Origin: an uncultured Clostridia bacterium
Lineage (GTDB): Bacteria > Bacillota > Clostridia > TANB77 > CAG-508
Direction: 5' to 3'
DNA: 58,293 bases
NCBI GenBank assembly: GCA_947624405.1
Contig: CANQKB010000001.1
Span: 1 to 58,293 of the forward strand
This document shows positions 45,101 to 55,048 of the stretch, in pieces. Made by a program: the position numbers and the translations under genes. The notes below the pieces were generated by a model, which saw nothing but the letters and a program-made list of their open reading frames with translations, did not search any database and was not told the DNA's origin. How positions within the stretch are numbered: position 1 is the first letter of the stretch; each line of letters starts with the position of its first letter.

Positions 45101-48100
45101 TCATTATTTTTACTATAATTTTTATTTATTTTATTTTTTAATTTAAAATTATATTTATCTAATAAAATTTTATTTATATTAAATTTATTATTATAAAAAT
45201 CAGTATTTGTTATTAGCAATTTACTATTACTATTTTTTAATATATATTGTATTCTTTCAATAGGAAGTGTTTTTTCTATTAAAACATATTTTACTCCTGA
45301 TTTTGCACACGCTAAAATACTAACAATCATATTTATTGTTCTATTTAACAATATTCCAATTGTCTCATCATTTTTTATTTTTTTATTTATTAAATCTTCA
45401 GCTAAACAATTTGCTTTTTCATTTAATTCATTATAAGTAATTTTTTTATCCTCAAAAACAATAGCTATATTATTTGGATTCTTTTCTACTTGTTCCTCAA
45501 ATAATTGAATTACAGTTTTATTTTTTGGATAATCTTTTTTTGTATTATTAAATTCATATAAAATTTTATTTTTTTCTTCTTTTGATAAAATATCAATATT
45601 TTCAATTTTCTCTTCACAATTTTCTATAATCTTTTTTACGATATTAATAAAATGAGTTGCAAATCTTTCAATAGTTTCCTTTTTAAATAATCGTGTGCAA
45701 TACTCAAAATTTAAATCTAATTCTTCTGTTTCTTTTGGGATAACTTCTATAGAAAAATCAAATTTAGAAACCCCAGTATCTGGCACATATACTTTTGCTT
45801 TAACATCGTTAAAAGATAAAGATGCTATTCCATTATTTTGATAAATAAACATTGTATCAAATAATGAAGATTTACTTGTATTTTTTTTAATCTTCAAATC
45901 ACTTACTAATTCATCAAAAGGATACATTCCATGTGCAAATGCTTTAGTGAAATTTTCTTTTACACTATTCAAGAATATTTTAAATGTTTGTTCTTTATTT
46001 ATATGATTTTTAAGTGGTAATGAATTTACAAACATCCCAATAATTTCTAAAAGGTCTTTTTTCTCTCTGGCAATTATAGGTGTTCCAACAACTATATCCT
46101 CACTATTTGTATACTTAAATAATAATATATAATAAGCCGAAAGCAATAATATATATGTTGAAACATTAAGCTTTTTAGCTAAATTATTAATTTCTTTTGT
46201 TAATTTTCTGTCTATAGTTTTACATATTTTTGCACCTTCAAAAGACTGTACATTAGGTCTTATATAATCAGTTGGAAAGTTTAATACAGGAATATCATTT
46301 TTAAATTCATTTATCCAAAAATTTTTTTGTTCTTCTAATTTTCCTTCTTTTAAATTTTTAAACTCCCATTCTGCATAATCAATATAATCTATTTTTTCAT
46401 TTGAGTTATCATTCTCTATTATCTTTTCATTATTTTCATATATTTTTGGACATGGAAGAGCTTTTTTATCTATCTTTCCATTTGGTGTATATGGTAAAGA
46501 CTTTATTTTTATAAAGTAATTAGGTACCATATAATTTGGAAGTGATTTAGATAAATATTTTCTTAATTCGCTAGTATTAATTTCATTATTAGAAATATAA
46601 TATGCACATAATTTATTAAAATTATCTATAGGTTTAACCACACATTCAGTGATATTTTCAAATTTAAGTATTTTATCCTCAATCTCTTCAAGTTCAACTC
46701 TATGTCCTCTAATTTTTACTTGAAAATCAGTTCTACCTAAATGCACTATTTCATAATTTTCATTAATATATGCTAAATCTCCAGTATTATATATAATTTC
46801 TCCTTCTTTAAATGGTGATTTTATAAATTTTTCTTCAGTTAACTCCTTTTTATTCCAATAGCCAGATGATACACCATCTCCTCCAATATAAAGTTCCCCT
46901 GGCTCTCCTATAGGTAACATCTTTTTATTTTTGTCTAAAATATAACATGTAGTATTAGCAATGGGTTTTCCTATTGTAATATTAGATGATTTATTAAGTT
47001 TTTTTATAGTAGACCATACAGTAGTTTCAGTAGGTCCATACATATTAAATATATTAGCTCTAGTATGCTTTTGAAATTTTTCTAAAAGATTTTTAGGAAA
47101 AGTTTCTCCGTCCTACCATAATATCAGTAAATTGTTTCCAAAAATTTGTATTTTCTGTAATTGCAAATAAAGTAGAAAATCTTGATGGCGTTGTTTGTAT
47201 CATAGATACATTATGCTTTTCACATAAATTTTTTAAAGGTAAAGGAGATAATTGTTCCATATCATTTGCAAGTACTAATTTCATACCACTTGTTAATGCT
47301 CCCCATATTTCTAATGCAAAAATATCAAAGCAAAATGTTGTTACAGATATCATAGTTTTATTAGGTGAAAAGTTAATATATTGCTTTTCTCCTAATATAA
47401 AATTTACTATATTTTTATGACTAATTTTTACTCCTTTAGGCGTGCCAGTTGAACCTGATGTATATATTAAGTAAATTAAATCATCTAATTTAATAGGATA
47501 ATTAATATTTTCACAAATCATATCATTAAAAATATTTTCTTTTAAATCAACATTTATTTTTTTATAATTTGTTCCAATATCTAAATTTAAAGTAGCAGAA
47601 TGCACTAATACATTTTTAGTTCCACTATCAGCCAACATATAATTTATTCTTTCTAAAGGATATTGAGGATCAATAGGTAAATATGTAGCTCCAATTTTTA
47701 AAATAGCAAGAATTGAAATTATCATTTCTGGAGAACGATGTACCATAATTCCTACAATTTCTTTACTTTTTATATTATTCTTTATTAAATATTTTCCAAG
47801 TTGATTTGCTTTATTATTTAATTCTTCATAAGAAAAACTTTTTTCTTCAAATATTAAAGCTATAGATTTAGGATTTTTTCTAACTTGCTCTTCAAAATAA
47901 TTAATAACTGTCTTATTTTTAGGATAATCCATTTTTGTATTATTAAATTCATATATTATTTTATTTTTTTCTTTTTCTGATATCTCTTTGAAATTTTCTT
48001 CTCCATAAAGTTTTGACAATTCATTTGTAAAAATAGAAAGTGACTCCCCATCACAAATTATATGATGTATGTCTAATAACAATAAATACATATTTTTTTG

Positions 48101-51100
48101 TTTTACTATGCAAGCTCGAAATAATGGTGCCTTACTTAAATCAAATGGTTTTACAAAATCTTTCATAATTTCGTCTATTGTTTTTTCTTGCTCTGTCAAT
48201 TCTTCTATTTTAAAATCTATATTCGAAGCAACTTTTTGATAAATTTCTCCATCAATTTCTTCAAAATATGTACGCAAACTAGAGTGTTTTTCTATTAATT
48301 TTTCAAAACACTCACTTAATTTTTTTATATCTGGTTTTTTATCGAAAATAATGCTACAAGGCACATTATATAAAATATTTTCTTCTCCAGCAATTTTAGA
48401 AGAATAATATATTCTTTTTTGTGCAGATGAAATATGATAATACTCTTTTTTCTGCACTTTTTTTATATTTATATTCTCTGCACTACTATCTTTTAATAAA
48501 ATTTCGTCTGTCATTTCTTGTATTACTGGGTGTTCAAAAATATTTTGTACTGTAAAATTTATTTTGTATTTTTCAGATATTTTTGCACACAATTTAATTG
48601 CAACAAGAGAATCACCGCCAATTTCAAAAAAAGAATCAGTAATACTAATATCATTTATTTTTAAAGAATTTTTTAGTTCAACTATTATGAATTTATCTAC
48701 TTCATTTCTTGCTTCAACTTTTTTCCTTTCTATATTTATTTCATATTCTAAAAGTGCATTTTTATCTATTTTTCCATTAGGTGTTAGTGGCAATTTTTCT
48801 AAAAAAATATAAGTATTAGGAACCATGTATGTTGGTAATTTATTTAATAAGAATTTATTTAGTTTTTCTGTATCAACTGGTGAACTTGCCGATATAAATG
48901 CATTTAAAGTATCTCTGTTATTTATTTTTTTTACAATAGTTGCACATTTTATATTAGCATTCACATCAAAATTACTAATACATTCTTCTATTTCGCCGAG
49001 TTCTATACGAAGTCCCCTTAACTTCACTTGTTGATCAATTCTTCCTATGCATTCAATTGTTCCATCACTTTTCCATAATCCTAAATCTCCAGTTTTATAC
49101 ATAATAGAATTTTCTTTAAATGGATTTGGAATATAACTTTTGGCAGTTAAATCATCTCTTCCTAAATATCCTTTTCCCACACCATCTCCAGCTATGTAAA
49201 TTTCACCTACTGTATTTGGTGGCAATAAAGAAAGATTTTTATTAAAAATATATATTTGAGTATTAGAAATAGGTTTTCCTATTGTAATACTTTCTAAATT
49301 TGTAACATCTTGAACTGCTGAAAAAATTGTTGTTTCAGAAGGTCCATATCCATTGTATATAATACATTTAGGACTTATTTTTTTTATTTTATCAACTAAT
49401 TGTTTTGATAATTTCTCTCCTGCCAGAATTATATATTTTAATCCTGAGAAACCATTTATTAAAGAATTCTCTAAATGAAAATTCATAACAGAAGGAGTAG
49501 ATTGAATAATTTCAATTTCATTATCTTTCAAAAGTTTTTCTAATTTTTGTGTATCTTTTTGTTCCGCTTCATCTGTTATAAATATTTTTAATCCTGCACA
49601 CAAAGAAATCAATGTTTCAAATGCAAAAATATCAAATGATACAGTAGTAATTGATGCAATTGAATGTTGACTGCCATCTTTTAAGTATTTAATTTTCTCT
49701 AACATAGAAGCAACAAAATTACTATAATTTTGTTGAGTAAGCATTACTCCTTTAGGTGTACCAGTTGAACCAGATGTATATATAATATATGATAAATCAT
49801 TAGGTTTAGAAATTTTTTCTAAATTATTATTTTCCAAAGAATAAATTTCTGTTTTAGTTAAATCTGCATATATCACCTTTCCTTTAAACTTCATTTTTTT
49901 TATTTTATTTTTTAAATGCTCCTGTGTAATTAATATATTGCTTTTACTTTGATATAACATATATGAAATTCTTTCTTCTGGATATGCTGGATCTATTGGT
50001 ATATATGCTCCTCCTGATTTTAATACAGCTAAAATAGATATTATCATTTCTAGCGAACGATTTAACATTACACCCACAATAGAGTTATTTGTTATTAAAT
50101 TATTTCTTAAATGTCTAGCCAAGGAATTAACAGATTCATTCAATTTTGAATATGTTAATTTTTCTCCCTGAAATACAAGTGCAACATCGTTAGGATGCTT
50201 TTTTACTTGTTCTTCAAAATAATCTATTAAAGTTTTATCTTTATTATATTCTAAAAAAGTATTATTAAATTCATACAAAATTTTATTTTTTTCTTCTTCA
50301 GTTATTATTCCAATATTTTGTTCTAAAATATTTTCATTTTCTAATACTTGATTTATAATATGCAAAATTCTTTTATGTATATTTTCTATATCTTCTTGAT
50401 CATATTTTTGAATTTGATAATCATATGCAACTTCTAAACCATCCTCATCATTAGCATAATGTAGATGAATAGAAATTCCATCTGATATAGTAGAAGTTCC
50501 AAGCCACTCTACATCATAAGGCATGTCTATCTTTTTATCATGAGGTTTTGTTACCTGAAATGAAAGCATAACATCAAATAATGTAGGTATTTTGCTATCT
50601 TTTTTTCTTAAATTTTGTAAAAGCATTTCATATGGATATTTTTGATATCTTAACATACTTAAAGAACTTTGTGCAATCTGTTTTACAAATGTTACAAAGT
50701 CTATATTATCATTTATTTTTATACGTAATGGAACAGTATTTATAAACATTCCAGCAGTATGTTTTTCTTTAAAACCAGTTCTATTTAAAATTGGTGTACC
50801 AATTACAAAATCTCTTAAATTAGAAACTTTGCTTAAATAAATCGCATAAACAGCCATAAAAAAGTTAAACTCTGAAATTTTATTTTTTTTGCAAAATTCT
50901 GTAATTTTATTTGATACCTCTTTTTCTAATAAAAAATCCTTTCTATTGGCTTTACCTGTCAAATTTATATTACTTTTTATACTTGGTATTGATGCTACTT
51001 CTGGAATATTCGAAAATAATGTGTTCCAATAGTTTTCGTCTTTTATAAATTTATCACTGTTCATATACATTTTTTCAGCCTGCATATAATCTTTATATGA

Positions 51101-51592
51101 ATAATCTTTTTCAGGAATTTCCTCATTTTTTATTATTTTTATATAATTTTCAGGAATTTCTGTTCCAACTAAGGCAAGTGTTGCAGCATCAGAAATTATA
51201 TGATGAGTAATTACAATAAACCCACCATGTCCATTTTCTAATTTATATAACACAAAATTATATAATCTTTTTCCATAAATATTAATAGCTTTTTCAGATA
51301 TTTCTCTTGCAAGCTTTTGTACTTCTTTATAATCTTTTAATCTTACTCTTTCAAAATTTTCATCTTCTTGTTCAGTAAAATATTGTACTATTTTCCCATC
51401 TTTTTTTTCAAAATTAAGCCCAAAGCTTTTATTATTTTGAATAAATTTATTTATTGCTTTATTCAAAATATCTAAATCTATATTTTGTTTTATTGTTACA
51501 GTACCACAAATATTATTAATATTTGTTCCTTTATAATATTCTTCCAGATGCCATATTGATTTTTGTGGATTTGTCAAATCGTAATATGTCAT
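42120..51592 (-). CDS. Non-ribosomal peptide synthetase, three adenylation domains, two CGG +1 sites
   Basis: Read through CGG at 47110-47108 and 42723-42721, this is one 3156-residue enzyme. Domain order with rough coordinates is C1 (51590-50340, HHIISDA), A1 (50330-48720), PCP1 (GGDSL near 48615), C2 N-lobe (48440-47990, HHIICDG), A2 (47985-46400), C2 C-lobe (46395-45600), A3 (45590-44060), PCP2 (GGDSI near 43945), C3 (43800-42480, HHIIFDG) and PCP3 (GGDSL near 42255). All A domains keep YTSGSTG, GYGPxE/MYGPTE, TGD and NGKID motifs. A2 is inserted inside C2 and has no carrier of its own. There is no thioesterase; release probably needs the reductase encoded just upstream. GGAGG precedes the ATG. 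No phosphopantetheinyl transferase gene is in the window. Confidence 0.88.
42721..42723 (-). other. CGG +1 recoding site 6 (NRPS, C3 domain)
   Basis: Reads ATT-GGA-CGG-AAT. Skipping the C gives GGA-GGA-ATA and joins YQNKELETVNIG to GITGNYVVPASTTSKFD, the normal end of a condensation domain. Confidence 0.85.
47108..47110 (-). other. CGG +1 recoding site 7 (NRPS, A2 domain)
   Basis: Reads GTA-GGA-CGG-AGA. Skipping the C gives GGA-GGA-GAA: VGGETFP, the conserved G-G-E-x-L/F-P strand of adenylation domains. Confidence 0.9.
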
Positions 51593-51618
51593 TTTGCCCT
51601 CCTTTGTATATTTCTCAA

Positions 51619-53872
51619 TTAGAAATCTATAAATCCTATTTTTTTAAAATAATTTAAATATTTAATAATATAATTTCTATCAATTTTTTTCCATTTAAAA
51701 CCGACAGTTTTTTAAATAATTTTCTGTAAAATCACTTTTAATTTTTACTGCAGAAGTATATATAATTTTTTTATCTTTTGTTAAATCTTGTATAATACCA
51801 GAAACAGTATTTTTTCTATCATTGTTTGTAATAATGCCATTAATAATATCATTCATTAATATATCAGATACTGGAATAATATTAATTCCCATTTCTTGCA
51901 TAGTTCTGACAAGCTCTATAATTGACATTTGTTGAGTATTTATTATATGAAACATATTACAATCAGATGAATGATTTAATATTTTAACAATTGCATTTGC
52001 TGCTAAATCAACAGGTGTTACTTCTACTTCATGTTTTAAAAAATACTCTGGGAATGCACCAATTTCAATAAAAGATTTAAGTCTTTTAGCAAATCCATTA
52101 TCTTCTACATTTTGCTGAAAAACTCCATCTACATATCTATTTGTAATATTTCCAAGCCTTAATATTTGAGCATCTAATCCATCATAAATTGCTTCTAAAA
52201 TTGCAATTTCAGCTTCAAATTTCGTTATAACATATATATTATTAAAATCTTGCCCAATATATAAATCATTTTCTGTAAATATTTTTTTATATTCACTCTC
52301 TTCTTTTTTATCATTTCCTGAAACACTTCCAGTAGAAATATGCAAAAGTTTCTTACCATATTTTTTACAAAATTCTATAATATTTTTTGTTCCTTTCACA
52401 TTTATATCTTCAAAATCTTTTTGCCTTCCATAATGCTTAACAAGTGCTGCTGAATTTATTATAACATTTATATTTTGTACAATTTCTTTTAAATTTTCAT
52501 TAGAAATACCAAAAGTACTGTTTTTAACAATATCACCTTCAATAACTTTTATTCTGTTTTCCACTTTAGATACAAATTCATCTCCGAAATAAAATCTAAA
52601 GCATTGTAAAAGTCTGTATCTAGAAGGAATATTCTCCTTATTCCTAATTAAGCAATAAAGATTCCCTTTATTTTGAATTAAAAACTCATGTGCAATATGT
52701 GCTCCAAGATATCCGCTTCCTCCGAGTAATTAAAATATCACCGTGGTTCAGTTTTCGAAATTGTTTTAAAATTACTTTGTATATTTCTTGATAATACCTT
52801 ATTTACTTTTGTATAATCATATGTTTTTAAAAAACCATAAATTTGACTTAATGGAATATTTCTATTTTTAATAATTTTTTCTTTTACTTGTAACTCTTCT
52901 TTTATTTTTCCAAAAATTTCTAATTCTCCATTAAAATTCCATCTTCCTAAATAATTAGTTTTATATATTTTTCCTTTTTCAAACGGATTATCAAAAAAAT
53001 CATTTGGGTTATATTCTCTATTTTTATTTAATTTTCCCATAATATAAATTTGACCGAATTGTTCCAATTGGTTTGTATTTCATATTTTCATCAAGGATAT
53101 AAATTTTAATATTTTTATCATTAGAATCGATAATAGACAAAATACTTTCTTTTTTTAATTCATTATTTTTATTATTATATTTTTCTAAAAGTCTATCTTC
53201 TTCTGGCGTTATCATTTCAAAATCATTAATTTTACATTCTTGATTTTTGCATGCTTGTTTTAATATAAAAAAATAATGTGCAAGAATGCTTTTTGCTGTA
53301 TTAATTTCAAACAAATTTTTATTAAATTCTAAATTTAACTTATTCAATGAATATTCTATTTCAAATGATATTTTTGTATTATTTAATTTTATTTTTGAGG
53401 AATATTCATTTATATCATCATGATATGTAAATATCATATCATGACTCTCATGAAAATATATTTTTTCTTTTATCTTTTCATTTACACTATTTACAAATTC
53501 TTCAAACTTCAAATAGGGATTTATATTTATATTCAAAGTAATATTATTTAAAAAATCATTAATTACTATATCTAATTTTGATGTATATTTATATAAAAGG
53601 ATATATAAACATGATAAAAAAACAGAATAATTTAATACATTCATTTTAATAGCAATCTTTTCTATATTTTTAAAATTTTCTTTTGATAAATCTATGCTAA
53701 TTTTTTCACTATTATATGAAATGTTATTTGATATATTATAATCATATGGTAAATTAAAACTAGTTAAGTTTTGCAATTTTAATTTATCTTGACAAAATTT
53801 TTTATTTGAATAATATTCATCAAGCCATATTGAACCTTGTGACCTTTCAAAATTATATACATCCTTTTTCAT
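51619..53872 (-). CDS. NRPS-associated thioester reductase with relic C and A parts, four CGG +1 sites
   Basis: Skipping C at four CGG codons (53056, 52743, 52724, 51703) gives one 749-residue protein. It begins with the C-lobe of a condensation domain (VFLSCLYILLYKYTSKLDIVI, about 85-105), without the HHxxxDG lobe. The C-terminal part of an adenylation domain follows (KYKPIGTIGQIYIMG..., A6-A8 only), with no carrier protein. The rest is an NAD(P)H-dependent thioester reductase: DILITGGSGYLGAHIAHEFL (Rossmann TGxxGxxG), INSAALVKHYG, HISTGSVSG and the catalytic YVITK. The C-terminus KNCGFKWKKID...YFKKIGF matches the family end only if the last shift is made. The corrected stop lies 26 bases before the NRPS start, fitting an operon. 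It probably releases a peptide aldehyde. Confidence 0.85.
51701..51703 (-). other. CGG +1 recoding site 8 (reductase C-terminus)
   Basis: Reads AAC-TGT-CGG-TTT-TAA. Skipping the C gives TGT-GGT-TTT-AAA and adds 27 residues (GFKWKKIDRNYIIKYL and on) typical of thioester reductase ends. Confidence 0.85.
52722..52724 (-). other. CGG +1 recoding site 9 (reductase Rossmann loop)
   Basis: Reads ATT-ACT-CGG-AGG. Skipping the C gives ACT-GGA-GGA-AGC-GGA: TGGSG, the nucleotide-binding loop. Confidence 0.9.
52741..52743 (-). other. CGG +1 recoding site 10 (reductase)
   Basis: Reads GAA-CCA-CGG-TGA. Skipping the C gives CCA-GGT-GAT and leads into DILITGG. Only 16 bases separate it from site 9, so two shifts occur within six codons. 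Confidence 0.85.
53054..53056 (-). other. CGG +1 recoding site 11 (adenylation-like part)
   Basis: Reads ACA-ATT-CGG-TCA. Skipping the C gives ATT-GGT-CAA: PIGTIGQIYIMG, the G-E/Q-I/L-x-I motif of adenylation domains. Confidence 0.85.
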
Positions 53873-53907
53873 TATATAGCCCCCACTATTGCCATTACGA
53901 CGTTTTC

Positions 53908-53936
53908 ATTATACTATAACTGTTTTCAAAATACAA
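53908..53936 (-). promoter_or_regulatory. Promoter of the reductase-NRPS-kinase operon
   Basis: Minus-strand TTGTAT (53936-53931) and TATAAT (53913-53908), 17 bases apart, about 35 bases before the ATG. GTGGGGG acts as ribosome-binding site. Confidence 0.7.
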
Positions 53937-53985
53937 GTATTTTTTCTGCAAAATATTACATTTTTGTAACATATTTATAAACTTA

Positions 53986-54014
53986 TTGACACGCTTTTTT
54001 TCATATTATATAAT
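53986..54014 (+). promoter_or_regulatory. Consensus promoter of the small basic protein gene
   Basis: TTGACA (53986-53991) and TATAAT (54009-54014), 17 bases apart; both boxes are perfect. It is divergent from the NRPS operon promoter. Confidence 0.85.
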
Positions 54015-54042
54015 ATTGTGTAGAAAAGGAATGTGATAGATA

Positions 54043-54270
54043 ATGGAAAACAAAAGAAAAATATATAAAGTAAAAACCCTGCAAGGAAAATATATTAAAT
54101 ACAAAAATATAAAAAGAAAAGAAGTAACCTCAACTCCTGTTACTCCTATAAAAGTTGAAACACCTAAAGTAAATCCAGTAACTTCATTTAAATTGGTAGT
54201 TGTAAAATTACCTTGGTATAAAAAAGTAATTAGATCAATAAAGGGATTCTTTGGGTTTGGTTATTTTTAA
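54043..54270 (+). CDS. Small basic protein, function unknown
   Basis: The 75-residue protein is strongly basic: MENKRKIYKVKTLQGKYIKY..., a T/P/V-rich middle (TSTPVTPIKVETPKVNPV) and an amphipathic, aromatic end LPWYKKVIRSIKGFFGFGYF. It has no signal peptide. The C-terminus could lie on a membrane surface. AAAGGA precedes the ATG, and the promoter is one of the strongest in the window. It is divergent from the NRPS operon, so a link to it is possible. Not a family that I recognise. Confidence 0.6.
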   Translation: MENKRKIYKVKTLQGKYIKYKNIKRKEVTSTPVTPIKVETPKVNPVTSFKLVVVKLPWYKKVIRSIKGFFGFGYF

Positions 54271-54335
54271 TATTAAATTTTATAATATTTATAAATACAA
54301 ATCATTAGTCTTGTAAATTAATAATTATATATTTT

Positions 54336-54365
54336 AAAGCTTAGCATAAAATATGCTAAGCTTTT
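54336..54365. terminator. Bidirectional terminator
   Basis: AAAGCTTAGCATA/TATGCTAAGCTTT 13-bp stem with an AAA loop, between convergent genes. Confidence 0.85.
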
Positions 54366-54369
54366 GTTT

Positions 54370-54972
54370 TTACTCTTTTACCTGCTTTTTATTTGCAAAA
54401 TATACTATATATGTTATAACCATAGCTATTGTTGCAGTAATTGCTTGAGTAACCCCCATTGCATTTTGAAGATTTGCTACCAATTTCTCTGGGAATATTC
54501 CAAAAGCATTTAAAGCACTGAATCCCAAGAAAATTATTGCAACTTTTACAATAATTGAAACTATTCCTGTCAAAAAATAATTCCAATTATTTTTCAACAA
54601 CAATAATTTATACAAATATATTAAAGCAAAATTTCCAAGCCATATTGCAGGTATCATATATGCCATATATACAGATGCTGACTTAAATACAAATCCACCT
54701 AATATTGTTGATATACTTGGCAGAGTTACTACTGCAATAATTTTTTTCCAACCTTTTAAATTAATTGCTGTTATTATCAAGGCAATATTCACGATAGAAC
54801 CTACTATAATTTGTGAATGTGTAGCAAGCCAACTTGTCCCACCAAAAATATCAGTAATCAATTTTGCTAAAAATGTTGGAACTAAAAGTGCAGATATTGC
54901 AATTAAAATTGTTTGTGTAATATCCATAGCTTTTGAATAATCACACATCTTTTTGTCCAATACTTTTTCCAT
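54370..54972 (-). CDS. Multi-pass membrane protein, possibly transporter substrate-binding (S) type
   Basis: The 200-residue protein has about six transmembrane helices: AMDITQTILIAISALLVPTF, IIVGSIVNIALIITAINL, IIAVVTLPSISTILGGFVF, MAYMIPAIWLGNFALIYLY, GIVSIIVKVAIIFLGF and ITATIAMVITYIVYF. The size and the central P-x-x-W-x-G-N helix recall ECF S-components, though I cannot place it firmly. A GGAGG site precedes the ATG. It stands alone between the small basic protein gene and the VanW gene. Confidence 0.5.
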   Translation of the reverse strand: MEKVLDKKMCDYSKAMDITQTILIAISALLVPTFLAKLITDIFGGTSWLATHSQIIVGSIVNIALIITAINLKGWKKIIAVVTLPSISTILGGFVFKSASVYMAYMIPAIWLGNFALIYLYKLLLLKNNWNYFLTGIVSIIVKVAIIFLGFSALNAFGIFPEKLVANLQNAMGVTQAITATIAMVITYIVYFANKKQVKE

Positions 54973-55048
54973 TTAAATATCCTCCCTTTCCATAAATTAT
55001 TATACAGTATTTTTTATAAAGTTTCAATGCATTTTTCTTATTTGGAAT

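Noticed and set aside
21270..53872. Calling the six CGG-broken genes pseudogenes
   Set aside because: Every break is the same event at the same codon, the joined proteins are full length with all motifs, lengths divide by three after correction, and neighbouring true pseudogenes show other lesions.
21270..53872. Plain sequencing error as the sole explanation of the CGG breaks
   Set aside because: Errors would be expected in homopolymers and in all three codon phases. All 11 extra bases fall exactly before an in-phase glycine codon and never in another phase. It cannot be excluded without reads, so it is kept as the main alternative.
21270..53872. CGG simply reassigned to another amino acid
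   Set aside because: A three-base reading leaves every gene out of frame, usually with an early stop, so a plain reassignment does not restore the proteins.
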